Assembly: GCA_017449285.1 (NCBI GenBank)
Contig: JAFSJX010000064.1
Location: 1-64,000 of the forward strand
Source: Treponema sp.
Lineage (GTDB): Bacteria; Spirochaetota; Spirochaetia; Treponematales; Treponemataceae
Direction of reading: 5' to 3'
DNA: 64,000 bases
This document shows positions 1 through 8,074 of the stretch, in pieces. The position numbers and the translations under genes were made by a program. The first letter of the stretch is position 1. The number at the start of each line of letters is the position of its first letter. The notes beneath the pieces are model-generated. The model was given only the letters and a program-made list of their open reading frames with translations, made no database searches and was not told the DNA's origin.

Positions 1-616
1 GCTTTATGCAGAGATTCAGTTTTTCATCTGAAACTTTGTCAGAAAGATAGCAAATATCAAAAATATCCTTGAAGCGAGTAGAAGCAACGCTATGCCTTAA
101 AAGGGATTTCAATTTTTCTGCGAGAATCTGTTCTTTTGAATCCATTAACAGACTGGCTCCATCGTCTTGGAAACAAATATCGAAACAGTATTCTTCTTGA
201 GTAATATCCAAATCTTTATGAACGCCAATATCCATTTTGCTTGTGCGAGCAAGTCCATTACCATCGTTGATGCTGATATGTACTCTTTTACCTTTGTAAT
301 CCTGCTGCTTTAATCCTTCGATTTTTCCGCTGATTGCGATTTTGACATCGCTCACCATGTTCAACTGATTTATAAAGAGCTTGATTGAATCATCACTAAT
401 AGATTTTTTGATAAAATCAAAATCAAGGTCTACCGTTGCTCTTCGAACATCATTGGAAATGTTTCGCATTACAACGCCGCCTTTTATAGTGACATTTTCG
501 TTCAAATGACATTTAGAAATGGCTTCAAGAATAATGTCCTGACATATTCTTGCCTGTGCGTTCTGCTGGCTGTAGCCTTCATCTTTTAATTTGTTTATTT
601 CTTCTCTTAAGTTCAT
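1..616 (-). CDS. abiEii: AbiEii-type nucleotidyltransferase toxin, 3' end outside window
   Basis: Only the first 205 codons lie in the window; the gene runs off the left edge. The protein has the nucleotidyltransferase signature of AbiEii/AbiGii toxins: a Gly-Gly near residue 47, followed by Arg and the acidic run TVDLDFDF. Further on are MDIGV and a lysine-rich EQILAEKLKSLLRH helix followed by FKDIFDI. Family knowledge: AbiEii proteins are toxins that block growth during phage infection and act with the AbiEi regulator as a toxin-antitoxin pair. The start ATG overlaps the stop of the upstream abiEi-like gene (ATGA), so the two should be translationally coupled. The region is AT-rich and lies in an integrated element. 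Family assignment is firm; phage defence here is inferred. Confidence 0.85.
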   Translation of the reverse strand, partial: MNLREEINKLKDEGYSQQNAQARICQDIILEAISKCHLNENVTIKGGVVMRNISNDVRRATVDLDFDFIKKSISDDSIKLFINQLNMVSDVKIAISGKIEGLKQQDYKGKRVHISINDGNGLARTSKMDIGVHKDLDITQEEYCFDICFQDDGASLLMDSKEQILAEKLKSLLRHSVASTRFKDIFDICYLSDKVSDEKLNLCIK

Positions 617-1155
617 AGTACTTCCATTTGAATTGTATTCATAATTGTTTGATTCATTTTGAAATGCTCTGCGTATTCGCTGACTTTTCCAAAATCCATT
701 TCATTTACACGGTTTCGGTAATTTCCGATAATTTCCTTGTAGTAGTCAAAAGGAATCTTGCTTTTATTTCTGATTAATTCAATGAGCATTCGCTCCTGAT
801 TATAGACTTTGATTTTTTCTCCTTGAAACTTTATTTCTGTTTTACCAAGTTCGAAGATGCTGTCTTTCATGAAGCACTGTTTTATTCTTTCATCTTTTAT
901 TCTGGTAGCTTCTCGACGGGTAGCCAGATAATATACATCTGGTACTTCATCGGTAAGGCCATGTGCATAGAAAGCGCTATCCATTGTAAAAATAGCATCT
1001 GGATATTTAAGACTTATAAACTCCTGCATTGAGGAATAATTATTGGTTGAATAAATACCTTCCTGAACTTTGAACAGTTTTTCGCATTTCAAAAGATTTT
1101 GAATCCTGTAATCAGTTCCGAATTGATTTCTGCATTGAGCGTAAGTCAAAAGCAT
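613..1155 (-). CDS. abiEi: AbiEi-type antitoxin and autoregulator
   Basis: A 180-residue protein resembling the AbiEi/AbiEi_4 family: an N-terminal region expected to be a winged helix, then a C-terminal antitoxin domain (SAFYAHGLTDEVPDVYYLAT, then YNQERMLIELIRNKSK). It precedes the AbiEii-like toxin and overlaps it by four bases. In the family this protein neutralises the toxin and represses its own promoter by binding paired inverted repeats. Two long inverted repeats lie directly upstream here (1172-1209 and 1237-1278), the expected operator layout. A Shine-Dalgarno sequence (AAGGAG, minus strand) lies about 8 bases before the ATG. Only sequence features are seen; activity is inferred. Confidence 0.82.
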   Translation of the reverse strand: MLLTYAQCRNQFGTDYRIQNLLKCEKLFKVQEGIYSTNNYSSMQEFISLKYPDAIFTMDSAFYAHGLTDEVPDVYYLATRREATRIKDERIKQCFMKDSIFELGKTEIKFQGEKIKVYNQERMLIELIRNKSKIPFDYYKEIIGNYRNRVNEMDFGKVSEYAEHFKMNQTIMNTIQMEVL

Positions 1156-1171
1156 AGCAATTCTCCTTTAG

Positions 1172-1209
1172 TAAACATACACACAATTATCGGTTTGTGT
1201 GTATGTTTA
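1172..1209. promoter_or_regulatory. Inverted repeat 1, probable AbiEi operator
   Basis: Two 15-base arms (1172-1186 and 1195-1209) are perfect reverse complements around an 8-base spacer. The core is AAACATACACAC. It sits just upstream of the ribosome-binding site of the abiEi-like gene. A second copy of the same arm lies about 65 bases further upstream. Confidence 0.75.
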
Positions 1210-1236
1210 GTTTAATTCAGGTCAAAAATAAATTCA

Positions 1237-1278
1237 AGTAAACATACACACGGAATACCATGTGTGTGTATGTTTACT
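1237..1278. promoter_or_regulatory. Inverted repeat 2, probable AbiEi operator
   Basis: Arms 1237-1251 and 1264-1278 are perfect 15-base reverse complements (AGTAAACATACACAC) around a 12-base spacer. Arm sequence is shared with inverted repeat 1, giving the paired-operator arrangement known for AbiE systems. It ends only a few bases from the stop codon of the ParB-like gene, so the toxin-antitoxin promoter probably lies between the two repeats. Confidence 0.75.
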
Positions 1279-1283
1279 AAAGA

Positions 1284-2102
1284 TTAAGCTATACCAAACC
1301 TCGGAGAAATACGAACAGCATCTTCCTCTGAAAGATTTAGTTCTCCAATCTCCAGTTTAGCAATTCGTTTGTCTTTCAGAATCTGACTTTTCTTCCGGCC
1401 TTTTTCGAGTTCTGACAAAACGAACAAAACTCCAAGCTTAAAAGAATCCTGGTTGATGCCTTTACCTGTGTTAGATGAAGTCTCAGATGGTACATCAAGT
1501 TCACCAGCTTTCTTTCTGGCTTCCGCAGCCTTAATCATCTCATGAGCCTTGTTTATCGAAACAGTTCCGTTCTGAATCTTTTCCAACAGAGCAGCATCCG
1601 CTTTCTTCGCAATCTCACGCATTTTACAAACCTGCCGTGCTGACTTATTAAGCTGTCGCCCGATTGCTTCATCAGAAGAATCTTGTGCATTAGGATTAGA
1701 ACGTCTGATTTCATCCAGCTTCAAGAATGCTGCAAAGTATTCACCATCCGTCAGCCGTCGGGAATTTAGCTGCATCTTGTATTCGTATTCAATCGTTTCA
1801 TCACGGCTATCGAACTTTTTTATGATAACAGGAACTTTCTCAAGTCCGGCCTTCTTAGCCGCCATGAATCTGGAGTGCCCGTCTACAATGATATAAGCTT
1901 CCGTAACAATAATAGGGCGGGATTTATCGAATCCGTTGGCCTTCATATCGTTTGCAATCTCAGTCACTTTATCATTTTCCTGCTGGAATACATTCTTGAA
2001 GTCACGATTGAAACGAAGCTGTGAAACTTCAACCATCTTAATTTTTGCATTGTCTTTATCGTTAGCCTTTTTATTCTTATTTCCAAAAATACCGATTTTC
2101 AT
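1284..2102 (-). CDS. ParB/Srx-fold domain protein of the integrated element
   Basis: 272 residues. The N-terminal half carries a ParB-type nuclease/CTPase fold: VSQLRFNRDF, then a GFDKSRPIIV strand and the signature VDGHSRFMAAKKAGLEKVPV (about residues 73-92). A helix-turn-helix-like stretch follows (IGRQLNKSARQVCKM), then a charged C-terminal half. Chromosomal ParB acts with ParA and parS; no ParA partner is visible, and single ParB-like proteins are common on integrative elements and plasmids. The gene begins 13 bases after the ancestral end of the recombinase gene, with AAGGAG as ribosome-binding site, so both were probably cotranscribed. Function in partition or regulation is not established. 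Confidence 0.75.
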   Translation of the reverse strand: MKIGIFGNKNKKANDKDNAKIKMVEVSQLRFNRDFKNVFQQENDKVTEIANDMKANGFDKSRPIIVTEAYIIVDGHSRFMAAKKAGLEKVPVIIKKFDSRDETIEYEYKMQLNSRRLTDGEYFAAFLKLDEIRRSNPNAQDSSDEAIGRQLNKSARQVCKMREIAKKADAALLEKIQNGTVSINKAHEMIKAAEARKKAGELDVPSETSSNTGKGINQDSFKLGVLFVLSELEKGRKKSQILKDKRIAKLEIGELNLSEEDAVRISPRFGIA

Positions 2103-2114
2103 TCCTTCTGCTCC

Positions 2115-3238
2115 TTATGCAATTGCCTTGTTCAGTTCTTCGAGTTTCTGGTTCAGCATATTGATTGTTTCTTCATCTTCTTTCTGTTCGATAAAGACTT
2201 TTTTTCATGACATTGCGGGCCAAATCGACAACCTTATCATCTTCAAGATGTGCGGCGTAGTGATTAAGCATGGCTTCTGTCTTGTGTCCAGAAAGAGCCA
2301 TTACATATCGCTTGTCATGAACATAATCCAACATCCTTGAACAGAAGAAGTGTCTCCAGGAGTGGAAGCAGATATCATCTGAATTCTTATAACCAATATC
2401 TTTCAAAGCACGTTTTAAATACTTATTGAACTGTTTGCTGTCCATCGGTTTGTCTTTTACTGTGCTATAGAAAATGAAGCCGTCCCCATGAGGATTAAAA
2501 TCTGCAAGCATCTTAAGTTTCAAGTAAAGCTGATGAGAAATAGGAATTGGAACAGAACGTTCTTCTCCGTTTTTACAGCATTTCAGACCGTCATATTTTG
2601 ACCAGCTTCGACGTACGTAAATCTTATCCTCTCCTAAATCATCAACGGTGAGAGCCTGAATTTCTCCGGCTCTCATACCTGTGTGCATAGCAAGCTCAGG
2701 AGAAGAATGCATCTACATCTTTACGTGTAATTTCTGCAACACATTTCCCTGCAAGCCGAGGAATCCAGTAAAGACTGGTTCTGCTCAAAAGGGTAGCGCA
2801 GTACTGACGATGGATAGACTGTTTCTTACCGAGCTTTTCTTTAACATATGGTGATTTGTCATAATCCCAGAAGTTCTCAAGGAAGTCTTCAATCGGGATA
2901 CTGCCTTTAGATGATTTTGGAACAGCAGAGTAGAGATAATTTCTTTCGGTTAAAATCTTGATGATTGTATTAATATCATTAGTGTCGAAATCTGCAGTTC
3001 GCAAATCATTGAATAATCTGATTTTGTCGATGCTTTGAACTTTATTGTCCTTTGAATTGACTCGAACTGGAATATTGCCAGTTACAATCCATTCCATGAC
3101 AGTGCGTTCAGCATCTGCACGGTTTCGTGTTCCTGTGCTTTTGTTTGTGGAGTACTGTCCGTTTGGTAGGAGAATCCGTGCGTAGAAGATGCCGGATTTC
3201 ATCTTTAAAATTAAATAGGGTTTAGCCATGAGCATCAC
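2115..3238 (-). pseudogene. Tyrosine recombinase (integrase), broken by deletion and frameshift
   Basis: The N-terminal part (2696-3238) has the arm-type and start of the core-binding domain and stops after DVDAFFS. The C-terminal part (2173-2712, another frame) carries catalytic residues of a tyrosine recombinase: Arg in HTGMRAGEI, HSWRH, GHKTEAMLNHY with the nucleophilic Tyr. The rest of the core-binding domain and the start of the catalytic domain, about 70 residues, is missing at the junction near 2700, so an internal deletion is likely, not just a shifted base. A second lesion is a run of seven A (2199-2205, minus strand) that replaces the natural C-terminus; with six A the frame reads on to a stop at 2115. 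The gene lies beside the tRNA-fMet 3' end, the usual place for an integrase. Confidence 0.85.
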
Positions 3239-3355
3239 CTCGTTTTCCCATAGGTTAGAATTATGGGTTAAAATCGATGTTGAAGTTCACGCTAAGCCCT
3301 ACTTGATTGGGTTTAGTAGTAGTGTAAATCCTTATAACATAAGAACTTACTTGTA

Positions 3356-3428
3356 TAGCTGGGGTTGGACTTGAACCAACGGCCTCCGGGTTATGAGCCC
3401 GACGAGCTGCCAACTGCTCTACCCAGCG
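3356..3428 (-). tRNA. Initiator tRNA-fMet (anticodon CAU)
   Basis: A complete cloverleaf of 73 bases without an encoded CCA. Initiator hallmarks are visible: position 1 is C and does not pair with position 72 (T), and the anticodon stem has three consecutive G:C pairs (CGGG CTCATAA CCCG). Anticodon CAT. The broken integrase and AT-rich element lie on the 3' side of this gene, so it is the probable integration site. Confidence 0.93.
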
Positions 3429-3443
3429 TCGTAATGTGAATGT

Positions 3444-3472
3444 ATTATAACGCCATTTGCTGAAAATGTCAA
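3444..3472 (-). promoter_or_regulatory. Consensus sigma-70-type promoter of tRNA-fMet
   Basis: On the minus strand: TTGACA at 3472-3467, 17-base spacer, TATAAT at 3449-3444, ending 15 bases before the mature tRNA 5' end. Both hexamers match the consensus exactly. Confidence 0.85.
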
Positions 3473-3533
3473 CGTTAGATTTTAAAAAATTGCGTTGAAA
3501 ATGTATGATATAATGCGTTGTGATGCTTTCGGA

Positions 3534-4316
3534 TTAGAATTCGAGACGGGCCGCGATGCTGATAATCGTTCCGTCCATGCCGTTTCCGCTTGAAAGAGAG
3601 CCGGCGGGAATATATAGGTTTGCGCTTACACCTGCCCGCCAGCCAATGGGAAGTTCGTAGAGCCAGCAAAAAGTCAGGTTTGGATAGAGAAAATGTGCGT
3701 CTGACCAAAACCAGTTGTTTATAGAAGAAACATCGTCACCTGCGGTACTGTCGGCCGTTCCTCCGCTGTCTGTGGAAGAAACTCCGTTTGCAAGGACTCC
3801 TGCGCGGATAAGAATGCTGATGCCTGCTCCTGCCTGTAAGGTGTGTTTTTTAAGGCGGATTATTTTGACAGCGTTTAAGTCAAGCAGGAATGAAAAGGCG
3901 AGTGCGGTTCGGTTCTCAACTTCGGCCGGATGCGCAGAATTTCCATCCCACAGATAATAGTTGGTAAAAAAAGTAAGGCGCGGTTGTGCTGAGATGGGCA
4001 TCTTTTGGAACAAGGTTGCGCCAAGCCCGCCGCCGAACATAACTGGCGAAGGCGCGCTCTTTTTTGTGGAATTCGTGCTGACCATGAGCATTGGTCCTGC
4101 GCCGATAAAAAGCGAGTGATTTTTGTGCGGAGATTCTTCCATATTCAATTGAGTTTTTTCTTCATCGGTTTTTAATTCAATTGAATGTTCTTCTGATTCG
4201 GTTGGCGGTGTTTGGGATTCTGCAAAAAGGCTTGCAGGAATCAGAAGAAATGCGAGTGTCATCAAAAAGAAGAGGAGTATCAGTCTGCGTGATTTTTTTT
4301 CGGAATGTCGCATCAT
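3534..4316 (-). CDS. Putative outer-membrane beta-barrel protein
   Basis: 260 residues, family not recognised. A basic start and hydrophobic stretch (residues 11-30, ending PASLFAES) form a signal peptide, probably cut after LFA. After an acidic linker there are alternating hydrophobic strands, for example HSLFIGAGPMLMV and FGGGLGATLF, and the chain ends in Phe (ARLEF), typical of outer-membrane barrels. Its start overlaps the stop of the upstream lipoprotein gene by four bases (ATGA), so the two form an operon. An envelope role is inferred; the substrate or partner is unknown. Confidence 0.6.
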   Translation of the reverse strand: MMRHSEKKSRRLILLFFLMTLAFLLIPASLFAESQTPPTESEEHSIELKTDEEKTQLNMEESPHKNHSLFIGAGPMLMVSTNSTKKSAPSPVMFGGGLGATLFQKMPISAQPRLTFFTNYYLWDGNSAHPAEVENRTALAFSFLLDLNAVKIIRLKKHTLQAGAGISILIRAGVLANGVSSTDSGGTADSTAGDDVSSINNWFWSDAHFLYPNLTFCWLYELPIGWRAGVSANLYIPAGSLSSGNGMDGTIISIAARLEF

Positions 4317-5452
4317 TGCTTTCCGTAGAAAATCTTTGCCAAATCTACCACGAGAATGCCGCTTCTGCCTGTCTTGTAGAAACTGCTTTCTTCCCAGCCG
4401 ACCACCAAAAAATCCCCGCTGATGCAGAAATGGGTGTAGTAATAGTCTTTTGGCAATTTTGGCAGACGGAATGCGATGTTGCTGCCGTTAGCCAAAATGG
4501 GGCGGTCTTTCAGCGCACCGTTAAAATATGTTGTACCATCGGCGAACAGCGTACAAATCCAGCCATCCGCAATCAAGGCGTTCGCGCTTGTTCCGTCATC
4601 TCCGTGATTGTACAGCCGTGGAGAAGAGCCGCCCGCTGTGTAGCACGAAACAGTAAACGCAAATGCAGGGGGAATGGCACTCAGCAGATTTTTGAGTCGT
4701 TGCGGTGCGAGCGAAAATTGTTCGGGCGCGTGTGCGGCATAAAATTTTTCTTCCGTGGAAGAGCCGAGCGTGATTTTTCCGTCCTTTGTGGTAGGTTGCA
4801 TTGCGTCAAGCGCAAGGAGCGGTTTCCACTGCTTGTATGCAAACGTAGTGCGTTCTTCATTGGTCGTCTTTATTGCCGCAAGCCATGATTCTCCGTCAAA
4901 AATGGAGCTGACAATTTCTGCAGAAGAATCGACTTTCATATCACCATACGTCAGGGCAGGGTAGAGCATACGATTTTTTTGGGAAACTCGTACAAGGTAT
5001 GGGCGGTTTGCGTCGCTCATCGTTGATTCGTGGATTGCCTTGTTGAAAAAAGTGCTTCGGTACAGCGTAAAATACGGGATATTATCCGCGAACACAAGAT
5101 TTTCTGCCGTACTTGACCCAAACAACTGCACGTCGTGAACCAATACGGGTTCTTCATTGCCTTCAAATATCAGTATGCCAAGTCTGTTCACCAGCAAGAA
5201 TCCGTTGCCGTTTGTGTCTGCATTGGCGGAGGACACACGAAGATTTTCTGTCCACGGTTTGAGCGATTGCAACTTCGATACCTGCGGTAAATGAATCTGC
5301 ACGAAGTTGTCGTTGGTAAAATAGTACCATTTGTGGTCGTCGCTTTCTGGCGCAAGTTCCGCCACGGGTTTGGCAGGGTCAATCACCACAGCCTTTTTTT
5401 TACAGCCCACCACAGCGAAACAGATACAGACAAGCAAAAGCAATTTCTTCAT
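4313..5452 (-). CDS. Putative lipoprotein of unknown function
   Basis: Starting at the second in-frame Met (MKKLLLLVCICFAVVGCKKK) gives a clean lipoprotein signal peptide with lipobox VVGC; an earlier ATG lies at 5479. The mature part has repeated short strands ending in aspartates and aromatic residues and could be a propeller-like fold, but I recognise no family. It shares an ATGA overlap with the downstream barrel-like protein, so the pair is probably made together and placed in the envelope. It is divergent from the PTS membrane protein gene. Confidence 0.6.
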   Translation of the reverse strand: MKKLLLLVCICFAVVGCKKKAVVIDPAKPVAELAPESDDHKWYYFTNDNFVQIHLPQVSKLQSLKPWTENLRVSSANADTNGNGFLLVNRLGILIFEGNEEPVLVHDVQLFGSSTAENLVFADNIPYFTLYRSTFFNKAIHESTMSDANRPYLVRVSQKNRMLYPALTYGDMKVDSSAEIVSSIFDGESWLAAIKTTNEERTTFAYKQWKPLLALDAMQPTTKDGKITLGSSTEEKFYAAHAPEQFSLAPQRLKNLLSAIPPAFAFTVSCYTAGGSSPRLYNHGDDGTSANALIADGWICTLFADGTTYFNGALKDRPILANGSNIAFRLPKLPKDYYYTHFCISGDFLVVGWEESSFYKTGRSGILVVDLAKIFYGKQ

Positions 5453-5490
5453 ATATATATCATAAGTCAAATTCATCATTTAATAAAGAG

Positions 5491-5529
5491 GAAAAAACAA
5501 TTGTTTTTTCTGAAAGAATTTGTTATAGT
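5491..5529 (+). promoter_or_regulatory. Promoter with perfect palindrome upstream of PTS gene
   Basis: GAAAAAACAATTGTTTTTTC (5491-5510) is a perfect 20-base palindrome. Its right half contains TTGTTT (5501-5506), which with TATAGT (5524-5529) and a 17-base spacer makes a promoter reading towards the PTS gene. A repressor at the palindrome would cover the -35 box and could also affect the divergent lipoprotein operon. Confidence 0.5.
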
Positions 5530-5624
5530 TTCTTCATTATATATGAAGTCGGCAGAACTACTGCCTAACGAGCCTACGAACGCTCCTATCACTTCCCCTT
5601 ACATTTATTTTCTCGGAGGAACGT

Positions 5625-6761
5625 ATGAACAAATACGTCAAACGGTATCTGGTGGATGCGCTGGGCGGAATGGCTCTCGGTCTGTTTTCCACGCTTATTA
5701 TCGGTCTGATTATCGGACAGATTGGTAAATTTTTCCCTGCGGCTGATACGCTGAATCTTGTGGACGGTGTGGCAACGTGTTCTGGTGGTCACAAGGCACT
5801 GGTTTACATCGGGCAGTTTTTGATTAAGATTGGTCAGTTGCTTACCGTCTTTACGGGTGCGGGCATTGCGGTTGGTGTGGCACATTCTTTGGGCGCGCCG
5901 AAACTGGCTGTGTACGGAAGCATTCTGACGGGTACGATTGGTGCGTATGCCCCTAAATTTATCAGCGCGATTTCTGCACAGTCGTTCGCGTTCATTTCGC
6001 AGACGGGGGCAGTCACGCTGGCAGGACCTGGCGACCCCCTTTCTGCATTTGTGGCGGCATTGGTCGGTGCGGAACTCGGTCGCTTGGTATTTGGAAAGAC
6101 AAAGGTTGATATTCTTGTCGTTCCTGCGGTGACGATTATTTCAGGCGCGATTGTCGCGGTGATTTTCGGGCCGCCGCTTGCAAAAGGCGCACAGATGCTC
6201 GGAAATGCAATCAACATGGCGACGGAACTTCAGCCGTTCTTTATGGGCATTATTTTGAGCGTGGTAATGGGCATGATTCTGACGCTTCCCATTTCGTCTG
6301 CGGCAATCGGCATTATGCTGGGGCTTACGGGCTTGGCAGGAGGAGCGGCTACGGCGGGCTGTTCTGCGCAGATGATTGGCTTTGCGGTGATTAGTTTTGC
6401 GGACAACGGATTTAACGGCTTGTTCGCGCAGGGCATCGGAACTTCCATGCTCCAGATTCCGAACATCGCCAAGAATCCCAAGATTTGGATTCCGCCGACG
6501 CTGGCTTCTGCGATTACCGGCCCGATTGCAACGTGCATCCTTAAAATGAAGACGCTTCCCGCTGGTAGTGGCATGGGAACAAGCGGTCTAGTCGGTCAGA
6601 TTATGACGTATCAGGCAATGGCGGGAGAATCATCTGCGGTGGTTATTATTATCAAAATGCTGATTATTGACTTTATTCTTCCTGCGGCTTTAAGTTATGC
6701 AATTTACCGCTTTATGCTCAAAAAGGACTGGATTAAGCCTGGCGATATGTTGTTGCCCTAA
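5625..6761 (+). CDS. PTS-EIIC-like (PfoR-type) membrane protein
   Basis: 378 residues, almost entirely hydrophobic with eight or more membrane segments. Glycine-rich motifs (GAGIAVGVAHSLGAPKLAVYG and LTLPISSAAIGIMLGLTGLAGGAATAG are the clearest blocks) match the PTS_EIIC_2/PfoR family. Members are annotated as sugar-PTS permeases or as PfoR-like regulators; the transported sugar is unknown and no EIIA or EIIB gene is adjacent. A strong ribosome-binding site (CGGAGG) is 8 bases before the ATG. The general PTS enzyme I (11073) and an EIIA (60018) are elsewhere in the window. Confidence 0.8.
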   Translation: MNKYVKRYLVDALGGMALGLFSTLIIGLIIGQIGKFFPAADTLNLVDGVATCSGGHKALVYIGQFLIKIGQLLTVFTGAGIAVGVAHSLGAPKLAVYGSILTGTIGAYAPKFISAISAQSFAFISQTGAVTLAGPGDPLSAFVAALVGAELGRLVFGKTKVDILVVPAVTIISGAIVAVIFGPPLAKGAQMLGNAINMATELQPFFMGIILSVVMGMILTLPISSAAIGIMLGLTGLAGGAATAGCSAQMIGFAVISFADNGFNGLFAQGIGTSMLQIPNIAKNPKIWIPPTLASAITGPIATCILKMKTLPAGSGMGTSGLVGQIMTYQAMAGESSAVVIIIKMLIIDFILPAALSYAIYRFMLKKDWIKPGDMLLP

Positions 6762-6803
6762 AACGAACAAGGCATATTTGTTGCTTTTTCGCCAATTCTA
6801 CAG

Positions 6804-6809
6804 TATCAT
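6804..6809 (+). promoter_or_regulatory. -10 box of probable leaderless CYTH gene
   Basis: TATCAT ends six bases before the ATG at 6816. A TTGCTT hexamer at 6781-6786 gives a 17-base spacer. No Shine-Dalgarno sequence can fit on the transcript. Confidence 0.5.
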
Positions 6810-6815
6810 GGGAAT

Positions 6816-7388
6816 ATGTACGAAATTGAACTGAAAGCCCATGTGGATGACCGCACTGCCGTTATTTCTGCGCTTAATGGTTTTGCCGTGTACGAAGGTG
6901 CGGTTCAGAAGGCTGATACCTATTATGCGCTGAAAAAAGACGGAAAAAAAATCAGCGCAAGAATCCGCGTGGAGAGTTCAGAGCGTGACGGCACAAAAAT
7001 TCTGCTTACCTACAAGCGCAAAGAATTGCGGGTGGACGAAAAAGGCACGTCTACCGAAGTAAATGATGAAAAAGAATGTTCGCTTTCTTCGGTGGATGCG
7101 GTTTTTGCGCTCTTGCAGGACATAGGCTTTAAGGTCTCTCTCAAAAAGAATAAATCGGTGATGAGCTGGAGATATGATGGCGCATTGTTTGAATTGTGCG
7201 AAGTTCCTCCGCTCGGAGATTTTCTGGAAATCGAAATTCTTTCTTCCACAAATGACAGCAAAACGGTAAAATCATATCAGAAAAAATTGCAGGAACTACT
7301 CGACAAAACGGGAATTCCGCATAAAAATATAGAGAACCGCTATTACAGCGAAATGCTCAGAACATTTCAGAATGACGAGGTAAAATGA
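6816..7388 (+). CDS. CYTH-domain protein (class IV adenylate cyclase/triphosphatase type)
   Basis: 190 residues. The N-terminus EIELKAHV has the ExExK metal/triphosphate signature of CYTH enzymes. Conserved tunnel elements follow: DTYYAL, ARIRVE, LLTYKRK, then LCEVPPLGDFLEIEI and a late ENRYYSEML. Family members hydrolyse triphosphate substrates (thiamine triphosphate, inorganic triphosphate) or make cyclic AMP in class IV cyclases; the substrate cannot be told from sequence. It overlaps the downstream DUF975 gene (ATGA). The -10 box directly before the ATG suggests a leaderless message. Confidence 0.85.
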   Translation: MYEIELKAHVDDRTAVISALNGFAVYEGAVQKADTYYALKKDGKKISARIRVESSERDGTKILLTYKRKELRVDEKGTSTEVNDEKECSLSSVDAVFALLQDIGFKVSLKKNKSVMSWRYDGALFELCEVPPLGDFLEIEILSSTNDSKTVKSYQKKLQELLDKTGIPHKNIENRYYSEMLRTFQNDEVK

Positions 7389-8065
7389 TGTTTGACAGAG
7401 TTTCGTACAAAAAAAAAGCACGGGAACAGCTCAAAGGCAGGTGGGGTTTTCCCATTTTGATGACGGTTATAATTTTTGTACTGGCGGGTTTGCTTGCTTT
7501 TCCGTCAAAAGTTCTTGAGAACAATGAATTTACAACGCTGTTTGAGTCGCCTGCTGGCACGGTTCTGTCTTTGGTCTCAACCTGTGTGTACGGTATGCTT
7601 GTGGTTGCACAGTATTTTGTGTATCTGCGGATGTCTCAGACCATTGAAAAGGCAGATTTTAACACGTTCCTTACGGGTCTGGAACGATGGCTTTCTGGTG
7701 CGCTCGGTATTCTGTGGTATTCGCTCTGGGTATTCTTGTGGTCGCTCCTGTTTGTCATTCCTGGAATCGTAAAAAGCATCTCGTATTCGCAGATGTTCCT
7801 TATTCTTGCTGAAAATCCTGAAATCGGCGTGCGGAAAGCGATGAATATCAGTAAGGTCATCACGCAGGGGCATAAGGCAGACCTGTTTGTTATGGGGCTG
7901 AGTTTCTTGGGCTGGGGCTTTCTCTGTGTGCTTTCTTGCGGAATCGGTTTTCTCTGGCTTATTCCGTATATGTCGATGAGTTATACCAATTCGTATATCG
8001 CGCTTAAAAATATGGCGATTATGACAAATAAAATTACGCCGGCGGATTTTGCGCCTGCATATTAA
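7385..8065 (+). CDS. DUF975 family integral membrane protein
   Basis: 226 residues. The soluble start KKKAREQLKGRWGFPI is characteristic of DUF975, followed by about five membrane segments and the conserved LFVIPGIVKSISYSQMFLILAENP. The function of the family is unknown. Two ATG codons are adjacent (7385, 7388); the first overlaps the CYTH stop. Nine bases separate it from sppA, so CYTH, DUF975 and SppA form one operon and may share a membrane role. Confidence 0.8.
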   Translation: MMFDRVSYKKKAREQLKGRWGFPILMTVIIFVLAGLLAFPSKVLENNEFTTLFESPAGTVLSLVSTCVYGMLVVAQYFVYLRMSQTIEKADFNTFLTGLERWLSGALGILWYSLWVFLWSLLFVIPGIVKSISYSQMFLILAENPEIGVRKAMNISKVITQGHKADLFVMGLSFLGWGFLCVLSCGIGFLWLIPYMSMSYTNSYIALKNMAIMTNKITPADFAPAY

Positions 8066-8074
8066 AGAGGAACT

